DNA from: an uncultured Verrucomicrobiota bacterium | GTDB lineage: Bacteria > Verrucomicrobiota > Verrucomicrobiia > Chthoniobacterales > JACTMZ01 | Length of the DNA: 40,745 nucleotides | Direction of reading: 5' to 3' | NCBI GenBank assembly: GCA_903934135.1 | Contig: CAIZMQ010000148.1 | Location: 1-40,745, forward strand | Shown: positions 18,015 through 26,497 of the stretch, in pieces | Numbering within the stretch: position 1 is the stretch's first letter | How the letters are laid out: the number at the start of each line of letters is the position of its first letter | Translations under genes and position numbers: made by a program | Notes under the pieces: generated by a model | The model's input: only the letters and a program-made list of their open reading frames with translations | What the model was told of the DNA's origin: nothing | Database searches by the model: none

Positions 18015-19292
18015 ATGTTCGAAGACCACCTGCAAAAGACCCTCGCCGACCTCGAGACGCAGCACCGCCGCCGGCGCCTCCTCGTCTCGGACCTCGCCAC
18101 CGGTCCGCTCGTCCGCTTCGACAACAAAACGCGGCACAACTTCGCCTCCAACGACTACCTCGGCCTCGCCGCCCATCCGCAGGTTGTCGCCGCCGCGCTG
18201 GAAGCAGCCCGCAATTTTGGCGCTGGCGCCGGGTCCTCGCGCCTCGTCACCGGCACCCAACGTCCCCACCGCGAACTCGAAGAAAAAATCGCCGCTTTCA
18301 AAAACACCGCTGCCGCCCTCGTCTTCGGCAGTGGCTACGCTTCCAGCACCGGCGCCCTGCAAGCACTTGCGACCAAGGACGACGTCATCCTCCTGGACAA
18401 ACTTTCCCACGCCTGTCTGGTCGACGGAGCCCGTCTCAGCGGCGCCACCATCCGTCCGTTCCACCACAACGACCCCGCCCACCTCGAGCACCATCTCCAG
18501 TGGGCGCGCGAGAAACATAAGCAAGCCCGCGTCTTCATTGTCACCGAATCCGTTTTCAGTATGGATGGCGACCTCGCTCCGCTCCGCGATATCGTGGAAC
18601 TCAAAGACCGCTACGGCGCCGTTTTTCTCCTCGATGAGGCCCATGCGGTCGGCGTCCTCGGGCGGGGCGGTCGCGGACTGGCCGATCAGCTCGGGTTGGC
18701 CCATCGCATCGAAGTGCAAATGGGAACGCTCGGCAAAGCCTTAGGCAGCTCCGGCGGCTATATCGCCGGATCACGCGCCCTCATCGACCTCCTCGTCAAC
18801 CGCGCCCGCAGCTTCATTTTCTCCACCGCTCCGCCGGCGGCCAACGCCGCCGCCGCCTCGGCCGCACTCGACCTATGCGCCAGCCCCGAGGGCGACCAAC
18901 GCCGGGCTAAACTCCGCGAACTCGCCGGCCTTCTCGACCCCGCCCCACCCGCCGCCATTCATCCGGTCATCATCGGCCGCGAAGAGGACACCCTCCATGC
19001 CGCCGAGCAAATGGCCCGGCTCGGATTCCACGTCCCCGCCATCCGCCCGCCCACCGTCCCCGCCGGCACCTCGCGCCTCCGCGTCAGCCTCTCCGCGGCA
19101 CACGACCCGGAAGTCGTTCGCACCCTCGCCGCCGCTTTGCGCGCCATTGTCGCCCCGGCAACCTCGCAGAACGACGACCCGGACACCGTCTGCCCGGTCT
19201 GCGGCGCGGCCCTCATTTCCGAAAAATGCAAAGTGGTCTGCCGCAGCGCCACCTGCGGCTACCGCATCGTTTTCAATTGCTCCGAATTCTGA
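18015..19292 (+). CDS. bioF: 8-amino-7-oxononanoate synthase with C-terminal zinc ribbon
   Basis: A PLP-dependent alpha-oxoamine synthase that condenses pimeloyl-ACP or -CoA with alanine in biotin synthesis. Family features are FASNDYLGLA (43-52), GSGYASSTG, the DEAHAVGVLGRGGRG segment (207-221), and the PLP lysine Lys241 in GTLGKALGSSGGY. The catalytic domain ends near residue 380, the normal AONS length. The protein then continues in frame through a short linker into CPVCGAALISEKCK and CRSATCGYRI, with Cys at 393, 396, 405, 409, 414 and 422, ending NCSEF. This looks like a small zinc ribbon and is not part of normal BioF. KBL or another oxoamine synthase is possible. Start is ATG 18015; ATG 17973 is an alternative. 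pepF follows after 20 bases. Confidence 0.88.
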   Translation: MFEDHLQKTLADLETQHRRRRLLVSDLATGPLVRFDNKTRHNFASNDYLGLAAHPQVVAAALEAARNFGAGAGSSRLVTGTQRPHRELEEKIAAFKNTAAALVFGSGYASSTGALQALATKDDVILLDKLSHACLVDGARLSGATIRPFHHNDPAHLEHHLQWAREKHKQARVFIVTESVFSMDGDLAPLRDIVELKDRYGAVFLLDEAHAVGVLGRGGRGLADQLGLAHRIEVQMGTLGKALGSSGGYIAGSRALIDLLVNRARSFIFSTAPPAANAAAASAALDLCASPEGDQRRAKLRELAGLLDPAPPAAIHPVIIGREEDTLHAAEQMARLGFHVPAIRPPTVPAGTSRLRVSLSAAHDPEVVRTLAAALRAIVAPATSQNDDPDTVCPVCGAALISEKCKVVCRSATCGYRIVFNCSEF

Positions 19293-19312
19293 CCCGCCCA
19301 AAATCCACCACC

Positions 19313-21151
19313 ATGTTGTTCCACTCGACCGAAGCCCCCGCCATCTCCCGCGTCCCCACCCGCCAGGAAATCCCCGAGTCAGACCGCTGGGATCTCGCGC
19401 GTATCTATCCCGATGACTCCGCATGGGAGTCCGATTTCACCGCACTCCAGCAACGCTACCCGCAGATCACGCAATTCCGCGGACGACTCGCCGAATCCCC
19501 CGCCACCCTCCTCGCTGCGCTCGAATTCGAAAAGAGCATCGACCAGCCCCTCGAACGCCTCGGCACCTACGCCAGCCTGCGGGTGAGCGAAAATGCCTCC
19601 GATCCCGCCTTCCTCGAGCGCGAAGCGCGCCTCCAAAATCTCCACACCAACATCGTGGAGCAATGCTCGTTCCTCAGCCCCGAGTTGATGGCGGTTCCGG
19701 ATGCGGAATTCGCCGCGCTCACCGCCGCCCCCGCACTCGCCCCCTGGCACCGCGTGCTCGAACGTCTCCGCCGCTTCCAGCCGCACACGCTCAACGAAAA
19801 CGAGGAACGCCTCCTCGCCATGAGTTCGCAACCGCTGGCCGGACACGAGGACACTTTCTCCCAACTGACCAATGTCGACCTCAAGTTCGGACTGATCACC
19901 GATAGCGCCGGCCGCCAAGTGGAGTTGAGCCAAAGCAGCTTCAGCTCCTTCCTGGTCAAACCCGACCACGACCTCCGCCGCCGCACCTTCCATCAATTCT
20001 ACGAGGAATTCACCGACCACAAATTCACCCTGGCCAGCACCCTGGCCAACTCGGTCCGCACCGACGTCTTCCACGCCAAAGCCCGCCGCTATCCGTCCGC
20101 CCTCGACGCCGCCCTCTTCCGTCACAACATCCCCACCGACGTCTACACCAACCTCGTCTCAACGGTCCGCGCCAACCTCGCACCCCTGCACCGTTACTAC
20201 GAACTCCGCCGCCGCGCCCTCGGCCTCGAAGAGGTCCACCACTACGACACCTACGTCCCCCTCGTCCCGCAAATCACCACGCACCTTACCTTCGACCAAG
20301 CGATCGACCGCACCACCGCCGCCACCGCACCGCTTGGCCGGGAATACACGCGCGAATTGGAGGCCGGACTGCGCGGCCGCTGGTGCGACCGCTACGAGTC
20401 GAAAGGCAAACGCAGCGGCGCCTTTTCCAGCGGGTGCTACGGCTGTCCACCCTACATCCTCATGAATTACAAAACGGATGTGTTTGCCGACATGTTCACC
20501 CTCGCGCACGAGGCGGGCCACTCTATGCACACTTGGTATGCGCAACGTGACCAGACCTTCCAGGACCACCATTATCCGATCTTCCTCGCCGAGGTTGCTT
20601 CCACTTTCAACGAGGAACTCCTGACCCACCACCTCCTCACCCAGACGGACGATCCGCCCATGAAAGCGTATCTCCTCAACCGCCAAATCGACGACCTCCG
20701 CGGCACCATCTACCGCCAAACTATGTTCGCCGAATTCGAGAAAATTATCCATGAACGCCAGGAAGCCGGCGAAGCCCTCACCCTCGACACCCTCACCACC
20801 ATTTACCACGAATTGCTGGTCACCTATTTCGGTCCCGGCTTCACCCTCGACCCGCAACTCGACCTCGAGTGCCTGCGCATCCCGCATTTCTACAGCGCGT
20901 TTTACGTCTACCAATACGCCACCGGCATGAGCGCCGCCATCGCCCTCTCCCGCCAGGTGCTCGAAACCGGCGACCCGTCCCGCTACCTGGCCTTCCTCCA
21001 ATCCGGCGGCCGGCAAGATCCCATCGACACCTTGAAACTTGCCGGCGTCGACATGACCTCACCCACCCCCGTGGAGGCGGCACTCCAACTTTTCGCCCAA
21101 CGCGTCGACGAACTCGCCACCCTGCTCAAGATCGACCTCGATCAGCCATAA
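19313..21151 (+). CDS. pepF: M3 family oligoendopeptidase F
   Basis: A 612-residue zinc metallopeptidase of the M3B type, which cuts medium-size peptides in the cytoplasm. The active site TLAHEAGHSMH places HEAGH at residues 399-403, and the third ligand is expected in the downstream FLAEVASTFNEELL helix. The upstream CYGCPPYILMNY and downstream FYVYQYATGMSAA segments are characteristic of PepF. The N-terminal oligopeptidase_F domain covers roughly residues 120-190. The start at 19313 begins just after bioF (20-base gap), suggesting co-transcription; no signal peptide is present. An earlier in-frame start would overlap bioF. Confidence 0.95.
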   Translation: MLFHSTEAPAISRVPTRQEIPESDRWDLARIYPDDSAWESDFTALQQRYPQITQFRGRLAESPATLLAALEFEKSIDQPLERLGTYASLRVSENASDPAFLEREARLQNLHTNIVEQCSFLSPELMAVPDAEFAALTAAPALAPWHRVLERLRRFQPHTLNENEERLLAMSSQPLAGHEDTFSQLTNVDLKFGLITDSAGRQVELSQSSFSSFLVKPDHDLRRRTFHQFYEEFTDHKFTLASTLANSVRTDVFHAKARRYPSALDAALFRHNIPTDVYTNLVSTVRANLAPLHRYYELRRRALGLEEVHHYDTYVPLVPQITTHLTFDQAIDRTTAATAPLGREYTRELEAGLRGRWCDRYESKGKRSGAFSSGCYGCPPYILMNYKTDVFADMFTLAHEAGHSMHTWYAQRDQTFQDHHYPIFLAEVASTFNEELLTHHLLTQTDDPPMKAYLLNRQIDDLRGTIYRQTMFAEFEKIIHERQEAGEALTLDTLTTIYHELLVTYFGPGFTLDPQLDLECLRIPHFYSAFYVYQYATGMSAAIALSRQVLETGDPSRYLAFLQSGGRQDPIDTLKLAGVDMTSPTPVEAALQLFAQRVDELATLLKIDLDQP

Positions 21152-21160
21152 GCCCCCTCC

Positions 21161-21176
21161 CGGCCCCAGCGGGCCG
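21161..21176 (+). other. GC stem-loop in the pepF-kinase gap
   Basis: CGGCCC (21161-21166) pairs perfectly with GGGCCG (21171-21176) around CAGC, in the 36-base gap between the pepF stop and the kinase start. No T-run follows. It may trim or stabilise a shared transcript, but it could be chance in GC-rich DNA. Confidence 0.3.
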
Positions 21177-21187
21177 TAGCCCCGACA

Positions 21188-22375
21188 ATGAAACGCGCCT
21201 TCCTCGACAAACTCCTCGCCCGCCTCCGCCGCATCCAACCGGAAGACGTCGAAGCCTTCTTCGTCGAACTGGCCCGCGACAAACGCTTCCTCGAGACCAT
21301 CTTCAACGCCATCCGCGAAGGTGTCATCGTCACCGACACCGCCGGCACAGTCATTTACATGAACGATGCCGCCGGACTCCTCTTTGGACTCGACCCCGCC
21401 GCCGCCCTCGGCCGTCCGCTGGCCGAAAACATCAGCGGACTGCGCTGGAAAGAACTGGCCCAAGGCCGTGAAGTCGTCACCCGCGACATCGAAGTTTTCC
21501 ACCCCGCCCACCGCGTCCTCAATTTTTATGTCGTTCCGCTTCTGGCCGAGGACGACGACAAACCCGGACACCGCCAGCACGCCGGTTACGCCCTCATCAT
21601 GCGCGACTTCACCGAGCGCCATCGCGCCGCGCAAGAAACGCTGGAAAGCGAACGCATCGCCGCCCTCCAACTCCTCGCCGCCGGTGTGGCCCACGAAATC
21701 GGCAACCCCCTCAATTCCCTCACCATCCATCTCCAACTCCTCGAACGCCGCCTGCGCAAACTCCCCGCAGAGCAGCAGAACACCCTCCTTCAACCGCTCG
21801 AAGTCGCGCAGGAAGAAATCAAACGCCTCGACACCATCGTCACCCAATTCCTCCGCGCCATCCGTCCCGCCCCGCTCCAACGCACCCCGCACGACCTCAA
21901 CTCCCTCGTCCGCGACGCTGCCGAATTCCTCGGACCGGAACTCAAGTCACGCAACATCCTGCTCGAACTCGAACTCGCCCCCGGGCTCCCCGTCCTTGAA
22001 GTCGACCAGGACCAACTCAAGCAGGCGTTTTACAACATCGTCAAAAACTCGAGCGAAGCCATGAAGCAAGGCGGGCTCCTCAAGATCCGCACCGGCGCCG
22101 ACAGCGAATGGATCAACATCAGATTCGCCGACACCGGTGGCGGTATGACCCAAGAAGCCATGGCCCGCATCTTCGAACCCTACTTCACCACGAAGCAAAG
22201 CGGCAGCGGTCTCGGCCTCATGATTACCCAACGCATCGTCCGCGCCCACGGCGGAGAAGTCGTGATCGAAAGTGACCCCGGCAACGGCTTGAAAATTACC
22301 ATCCGCCTCCCCCGTCACGACCGCCAGGTCCAAATGCTCCCCCCAGCCCCTCTCCGTCTCCCAGCCCCGGAATAG
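21188..22375 (+). CDS. PAS-domain sensor histidine kinase, NtrB-like, cytoplasmic
   Basis: A soluble 395-residue histidine kinase with no membrane segment. A PAS domain spans about 35-145 (GVIVTDTAGTVIYMNDAA). The HisKA H-box is AAGVAHEIGNPLNSL with phospho-acceptor His169. The HATPase domain shows the N-box NIVKNSSEAM (Asn287), G1 DTGGGM (315-320), the F-box FEPYFTTKQSGSG and G2 SGLGLMITQ. Architecture and motifs are those of NtrB-type kinases that often drive sigma-54 activators. No response regulator is next to it, so its partner must be elsewhere. It follows pepF by 36 bases and may be co-transcribed with bioF and pepF. A link with the sigma-54 promoter of gltBD is possible but is inference only. 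Confidence 0.9.
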   Translation: MKRAFLDKLLARLRRIQPEDVEAFFVELARDKRFLETIFNAIREGVIVTDTAGTVIYMNDAAGLLFGLDPAAALGRPLAENISGLRWKELAQGREVVTRDIEVFHPAHRVLNFYVVPLLAEDDDKPGHRQHAGYALIMRDFTERHRAAQETLESERIAALQLLAAGVAHEIGNPLNSLTIHLQLLERRLRKLPAEQQNTLLQPLEVAQEEIKRLDTIVTQFLRAIRPAPLQRTPHDLNSLVRDAAEFLGPELKSRNILLELELAPGLPVLEVDQDQLKQAFYNIVKNSSEAMKQGGLLKIRTGADSEWINIRFADTGGGMTQEAMARIFEPYFTTKQSGSGLGLMITQRIVRAHGGEVVIESDPGNGLKITIRLPRHDRQVQMLPPAPLRLPAPE

Positions 22376-22452
22376 CCACCTTCAAGGCAGCGGACACACG
22401 GGCGAACCGAGAAAGATCGGACCGAATCCGCCGGAGGTGGCCGCCGGAACCC

Positions 22453-22686
22453 TTACTTCACCGCCCGCTTGAACACCGCGACATCCTTCCGTGTGAAACC
22501 CACCAATTCCCACCCGTCCAACCCGCGCGCACTGAGCATCTCACCAAGGTTGCGATTATTCAGCGCGGCACTGACCACCAGATACTCCCACTTCGGAGTC
22601 CGGGCCTCGGCCAGCGGAGAAAGCCCGAGAAACAAACCGGCCGTCAAAGTGGCGGCCATCATTCGTGGATTGCGCAGCATATTCAT
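22453..22686 (-). CDS. small exported DUF4177-like protein
   Basis: A 77-residue protein with a signal-peptide-like N-terminus (hydrophobic core LTAGLFLGLSPLAEA, likely cut after AEA). It is followed by a compact domain: KWEYLVVS strand, a short helix with LN and GLDGWELVGF, then VAVFKRAVK. The W-E-Y...L-N...G-W-E-L-V...F-K-R pattern is that of DUF4177-type domains, small proteins of unknown function. I start at the ATG at 22686; ATG at 22680 and GTG at 22713 are also in frame. It is a single gene between convergent neighbours. The 77 bases before its stop (22376-22452) and 81 bases after its start hold nothing I can name. Confidence 0.75.
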   Translation of the reverse strand: MNMLRNPRMMAATLTAGLFLGLSPLAEARTPKWEYLVVSAALNNRNLGEMLSARGLDGWELVGFTRKDVAVFKRAVK

Positions 22687-22767
22687 CGCCCCGCCAAACT
22701 GAGCTATCTCCACTCATCGAAGCGAGCCCGAAATAACCCGCCGGCCCCAGGTCGACCCCTTGCCGAT

Positions 22768-23712
22768 TCAATTTGGAGCCATCCAACCCGGGAACGCAGC
22801 ACGCCGCGGCCGCGTCACCGCCCAGGCGAGCAAGAAGAGCAGGGCCCCGACAACCACCATGGCCCCGGCCGGAGAGCAATTGAGCCAGACGGACAGCTGG
22901 TAGCCCAACACGCTGCTCAGTGCCGCGTGCAAAAAGACCAGCGCGAACCGGACCGGCAAACGATCGGACAATTGTGCGGCAAACATCGGCGGCACAACCA
23001 GCATGGCCACCGCGAGAATGGCGCCCACCGCTTCGAAGACCGAGACGATGACGATCGAAAGCACCGCCATCAGGCCGTAGTGCCAGATCCCCACCCGGAT
23101 ACCGAGCGACTTGGCCAGGGCCGGATCAAAGGACGTGACCAGCAATTCCTTGTAAAACACCGTGGCAAGCACGAGCAAGCCGACCAGCACGCCCGCCATG
23201 CGCACCACCGGAGCCGGGCCGAGGACCAGCCCGAGAACCTCCACCGCCGGATCGAGCGGCACGAAAGCGATCTCTCCATAAAGCACACATTCGGCATCGA
23301 GGTGCACCGGTCCCTTCACCTCGGCCACGCTGAGCAGAACCACGCCGGCGGCAAACAAGGTGGTGAAGGCGATGCAGATCGCTGCGTCGGTTTTGACCCG
23401 GGATTGGCGATGGATGAACTCAATGATGCCCACCGTCAGGAGGCCCGTGGCCACCGCCGCGACAAACATCACCATCGTACCTCCCGACCGGAAGACCATG
23501 AAGGCCACGACCAAGCCGAACAAAATGCTGTGGCTGATTGCATCGCCGACCAGCGCCATGCGACGCAAGAGCAAGTAAGTCCCGACCAGCCCGCAGGTCG
23601 CCACGACGAGAAAACCCATGACCACAATCCAGAAGGAGACCATGAAGTCCTCCGTCCACGGCTGCACCATGACCCTCTGCCATTCGAAAGGCGGAATAAA
23701 TCCAGACATCAC
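22768..23712 (-). CDS. metal ABC transporter permease (TroD/MntD-like)
   Basis: A 314-residue inner-membrane permease of the ABC-3 family that moves Mn, Zn or Fe ions, with about eight hydrophobic helices. Markers are VGTYLLLRRMALVGDAISHSILFG, the family start with its conserved DA-SHS motif, then VFYKELLVTSFDPALAKSLGI and the AVAMLVVPPMFAAQL segment near the end. Its ATG overlaps the stop of the preceding fused permease (ATGA). It would pair with that permease as a heterodimer, fed by the ATPase encoded upstream in the operon. Metal specificity is inferred from the adjacent MntR gene and shared operators, not from this protein. Confidence 0.93.
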   Translation of the reverse strand: MMSGFIPPFEWQRVMVQPWTEDFMVSFWIVVMGFLVVATCGLVGTYLLLRRMALVGDAISHSILFGLVVAFMVFRSGGTMVMFVAAVATGLLTVGIIEFIHRQSRVKTDAAICIAFTTLFAAGVVLLSVAEVKGPVHLDAECVLYGEIAFVPLDPAVEVLGLVLGPAPVVRMAGVLVGLLVLATVFYKELLVTSFDPALAKSLGIRVGIWHYGLMAVLSIVIVSVFEAVGAILAVAMLVVPPMFAAQLSDRLPVRFALVFLHAALSSVLGYQLSVWLNCSPAGAMVVVGALLFLLAWAVTRPRRAAFPGWMAPN

Positions 23713-25160
23713 GCCGCACCTTTCTCCGCGAAGCCGGCAGCCCGTTCGGAGGGCGGAGCCCCGGCAGCCAAATCGGCTAAGCCCGGGATCAATTTTCCGT
23801 GCGGGTCACGCCGTGCGTAATTCAAGCGCCGCTCCAAGCGACGCACCGTCTCATCGCCCAGCATATGCTCGATCACCTCGGCATCATCGTGCACGTGATC
23901 CGGAGCCAATTGCGCGGCATTGGTCAGATACAGCTCCCAGAGCCGGTGGTTGCGGACAATCTCGCAGGCCCTTTGCCAGCCCTCGGGCGTGAAAGCGACC
24001 CGACCGCCTTCCTCCGTGGCCAGTCCGGCCCGCTGCAACTCAGCGACTTCCCGCCGTGCCCCCACCGCCGTCTCCCGCCGCCGAGCCGCCACGTTCCCGA
24101 CCGCCACCACCTCCTCACGAAAACCGCCGTCCTCCATCACATGGTAAATCGCCTTGAGTGTGTTCTCCCGGCGAATCCGCGCGGCCCGCGACCGTCGCCG
24201 CCACAATCGCCCGACCATCCCGTGTTTCGGGGCAAAGAGCAGGGCGAGCACAAAAAGGGCCGCCGCGGCCAGGACCATGAAAGGCCCAGTCGGCAAGCTC
24301 CGCCCGGTGAAGGAAAAGAAAGCGCCCGCCGCCCCCGCCAACATGCCGAACCCCGCCGACCAAGCCAGCATGGCCCCCATCCGATCGGTCAGGAGGAATG
24401 CGGCCGCCGCCGGAATGACCAACATGGCCGAGACCAGGACCACGCCGACAGCCTGCAGGGCCGACACAATCGCGAAGGCCAGCAATAACATGAGGCTGTA
24501 ATGATAAAGCTTCACCGGCCACCCGAGCGACCGCGCGAACCCCTCGTCGAAACTTGTCAGCACATACTCTTTGTAAAAAAGCCCCACCGCCCCCAAAGCC
24601 AGCACGGTCACTCCGGCCAGCAACCACACATCTTCCGGACCGAGCGCCGCTGCCTGGCCGAACATGAAGCCATCCAACCCGCTCTTCGCCCCGCCCGGCA
24701 AATTCTGGATCATGGTGAAGAGCACGATGCCCACCCCAAAAAACGAGGAAAGGACAAACCCCAGCGCCGCGTCCTCCCGGTGTTTCGTGGTGGCCCGGAT
24801 CCATTGCACCACGACCGCGCCGAGCAACCCCGCCCCCACCGCTCCGGCGAAAATCGCCGCCGGATTCTTTGTCATACCCCACAAAAACCCGAGAGCCACC
24901 CCGGGCAAGACCGCATGGGAGAGCGCATCACCCATCAAAGCCAGCTTGCGCACCACGAGGAAGGCGCCCATCAAACCGCAACACAGCCCGAGCAACATCG
25001 AGCCGCCCAGCGCATAGCGTACCGAAGGATCCTGCAGACTGAAAAAGCGCGCGGCCTGCGAACCAAAATTCCAGTCTGCCATTTCCCCGATGCGCGCCGC
25101 CTCGACCGGTGCGGCAGTGGTCAACACCAGGAGCGCCACGAACCAACCCAGCCTCCTCAC
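23709..25160 (-). CDS. metal ABC permease fused to an MntR/DtxR-like regulatory module
   Basis: The 483-residue protein has two parts. Residues 1-310 form an ABC-3 permease: a signal-like N-terminal helix, FLVVRKLALMGDALSHAVLPG, then FYKEYVLTSFDEGFARSLG and AMLVIPAAAAFLLTDR. After a basic linker (WRRRSRAARIRR) residues 331-458 resemble a DtxR/MntR repressor: a winged helix (331-395) and a dimerisation/metal domain with His405 and HDDAEVIEHML (Glu428, Glu431, His432). Aligned by eye to B. subtilis MntR, the ligands His77, Glu99, Glu102 and His103 are kept, while Asp8 and Glu11 become Asn333 and Lys336. The module would sit on the cytoplasmic face, perhaps gating transport by metal level (inference). 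It has ATGA overlaps with genes on both sides. Confidence 0.9.
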   Translation of the reverse strand: MRRLGWFVALLVLTTAAPVEAARIGEMADWNFGSQAARFFSLQDPSVRYALGGSMLLGLCCGLMGAFLVVRKLALMGDALSHAVLPGVALGFLWGMTKNPAAIFAGAVGAGLLGAVVVQWIRATTKHREDAALGFVLSSFFGVGIVLFTMIQNLPGGAKSGLDGFMFGQAAALGPEDVWLLAGVTVLALGAVGLFYKEYVLTSFDEGFARSLGWPVKLYHYSLMLLLAFAIVSALQAVGVVLVSAMLVIPAAAAFLLTDRMGAMLAWSAGFGMLAGAAGAFFSFTGRSLPTGPFMVLAAAALFVLALLFAPKHGMVGRLWRRRSRAARIRRENTLKAIYHVMEDGGFREEVVAVGNVAARRRETAVGARREVAELQRAGLATEEGGRVAFTPEGWQRACEIVRNHRLWELYLTNAAQLAPDHVHDDAEVIEHMLGDETVRRLERRLNYARRDPHGKLIPGLADLAAGAPPSERAAGFAEKGAA

Positions 25161-25933
25161 GGCTCCTCCCCGAGCGACTGGACCACGTCGGAAAGAATGG
25201 TCAGCCGCCCACCGTAGGTTTTCTGCAGCAACTCCGGGGTGAACACTTCCGCGGTCGGCCCGGCCGCCACGAGGCGCACGTTGAGAAGAACCAGACGATC
25301 GAAGTAATCCCGCGCGGTCGACAAATCATGGTGCACCACGACCACCGTTTTGCCCCGCGCCTTCATCTCGCGGAGGAGATCAACGATCGCCGCCTCCGTG
25401 GCCGCATCCACCCCGGCAAAGGGTTCGTCCATGAAATAGAGGTCGCTCTCCTGGGCCAAAGCGCGCGCGAGAAAAACCCTCTGGCGCTGGCCGCCGGACA
25501 AATTGCCGATCTGCCGCCGCGCCAGAGGCAGCATCTGCACTTGATCGAGACAAGCCCGCGCAATCTCGCGGTCCGCCCGGCCCGGTCGCCGGCCCGGAGG
25601 CAGGTGCCCGTAGCGACCCATCAACACGACATCCATCACGTTGACCGGAAAATCCCAGTCCACCGACTCCCGCTGGGGAACATAACCCGTGCGGCGTGCG
25701 TTTTGGGCCAGCGGACCACCGAAAATTTTGACCCAACCGGCCGACAAGGGTAACAAGCCCAGCACCGCTTTGAGCAACGTCGACTTGCCCGCCCCGTTCG
25801 GACCGATAATTCCGGTCAGACTCCCCGCCGGCACGGTCAGATCAATCCCGTAAAGCACCGGACGCCGGTCGTAAGCCACCGTCAGATCATGCACCTCCAA
25901 GGGCGGGGCCGTGGTGGAAAAATCTTTCATCAT
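25157..25933 (-). CDS. metal ABC transporter ATP-binding protein (TroB/MntB-like)
   Basis: A 258-residue ATPase of a Mn/Zn importer. Walker A GPNGAGKS is at residues 44-51. The Q-loop lies in YVPQRESVDWDFPV, a stretch typical of TroB/MntB proteins. The signature is NLSGGQRQRV, Walker B is LYFMDEPF, and the H-loop is VVVHHDLS. All catalytic residues are present. It is first in the operon and its stop overlaps the fused permease start. Two adjacent ATG codons (25933 and 25930) can serve as the start. No ribosome site is visible because the MntR-type operator sits one base upstream, so the leader must be very short or the mRNA leaderless. Confidence 0.95.
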   Translation of the reverse strand: MMKDFSTTAPPLEVHDLTVAYDRRPVLYGIDLTVPAGSLTGIIGPNGAGKSTLLKAVLGLLPLSAGWVKIFGGPLAQNARRTGYVPQRESVDWDFPVNVMDVVLMGRYGHLPPGRRPGRADREIARACLDQVQMLPLARRQIGNLSGGQRQRVFLARALAQESDLYFMDEPFAGVDAATEAAIVDLLREMKARGKTVVVVHHDLSTARDYFDRLVLLNVRLVAAGPTAEVFTPELLQKTYGGRLTILSDVVQSLGEEP

Positions 25934-25934
25934 G

Positions 25935-25952
25935 ATGTAGCAGATGCTACAT
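25935..25952. promoter_or_regulatory. MntR-type operator in the mntR / transporter divergent region
   Basis: The perfect inverted repeat ATGTAGC-AGAT-GCTACAT (7-base arms, 4-base spacer) lies one base from the transporter ATPase start codon. The core TGTAGC-N4-GCTACA recurs before the binding-protein gene. The layout resembles the enterobacterial MntR box (ACATAGC-N4-GCTATGT type). A TTGACA at 25987-25992 (minus strand) could be the transporter -35, but the -10 at 17 bases (TTACAC) is poor. TGTAAT at 25965-25970 (plus strand) could be the mntR -10, which would put the operator over the mntR -35 and allow autoregulation. Confidence 0.8.
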
Positions 25953-26011
25953 TACTCAAATATGTGTAATCCGGCGGTTGCCGGTCTGTCAAACCCCCAT
26001 TCCCCGCCGCC

Positions 26012-26452
26012 ATGCCCGCCCGCACCCGCGACACCGCCGCCATCCAACGCCACACCCGCCGCGCCCATGCGCAGGAGCGCGCCCAGGACTACGTCGAAGC
26101 CATCGCCGACCTCATGGCCGAGCACGGCGAGGCTCGGGCCACCGACATCGCCCGCTCGCTCGGGGTGACCCACGTCACGGTTATCCGCACGGTCCAGCGA
26201 CTCCAGCGGGAGGGACTGGTCAAAACCCTGCCTTATCGCTCGATCTTCCTCACTTCGGCCGGACGCGCCCTCGCTGCGCGGACCAAAGACCGCCACCAGA
26301 CAGTCGTCGCCTTTCTCGAGGTGCTCGGCGTACCACGCGCGGACGCCATGGCCGATGCGGAAGGCATTGAACACCACGTCAGCCCCGCCACCCTCGCCGC
26401 GATGAACAAATTCCTTGCCGCACAAGGCCCGCGCCGGCGTACCGGAAAATAG
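26012..26452 (+). CDS. mntR: manganese-responsive transcriptional regulator MntR
   Basis: A 146-residue DtxR-family repressor. The winged helix covers about residues 22-90 (ATDIARSLGVTHVTVIRTVQRLQREGL), followed by a short dimerisation helix region. By comparison with B. subtilis MntR (Asp8, Glu11, His77, Glu99, Glu102, His103), all six metal ligands are visible: Asp26 and Glu29 in QDYVEAI, His95 in DRHQ, and Glu117, Glu120 and His121 in AEGIEHH. This favours Mn over Fe or Zn. It has no SH3-like third domain, as in other MntR proteins. It is divergent from the transporter operon and shares its operator region, and it converges on the binding-protein gene 45 bases away. It is the likely reader of both TGTAGC-N4-GCTACA sites. 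Confidence 0.95.
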   Translation: MPARTRDTAAIQRHTRRAHAQERAQDYVEAIADLMAEHGEARATDIARSLGVTHVTVIRTVQRLQREGLVKTLPYRSIFLTSAGRALAARTKDRHQTVVAFLEVLGVPRADAMADAEGIEHHVSPATLAAMNKFLAAQGPRRRTGK

Positions 26453-26497
26453 AGACCGCGACCAGCCAAGCGCAGCCGGTTGTGAGAGTGCTGCTTG

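Noticed and set aside
21161-21176. Hairpin after pepF as a transcription terminator.
   Set aside because: No T-run follows on either strand, and the kinase gene starts only 12 bases later.
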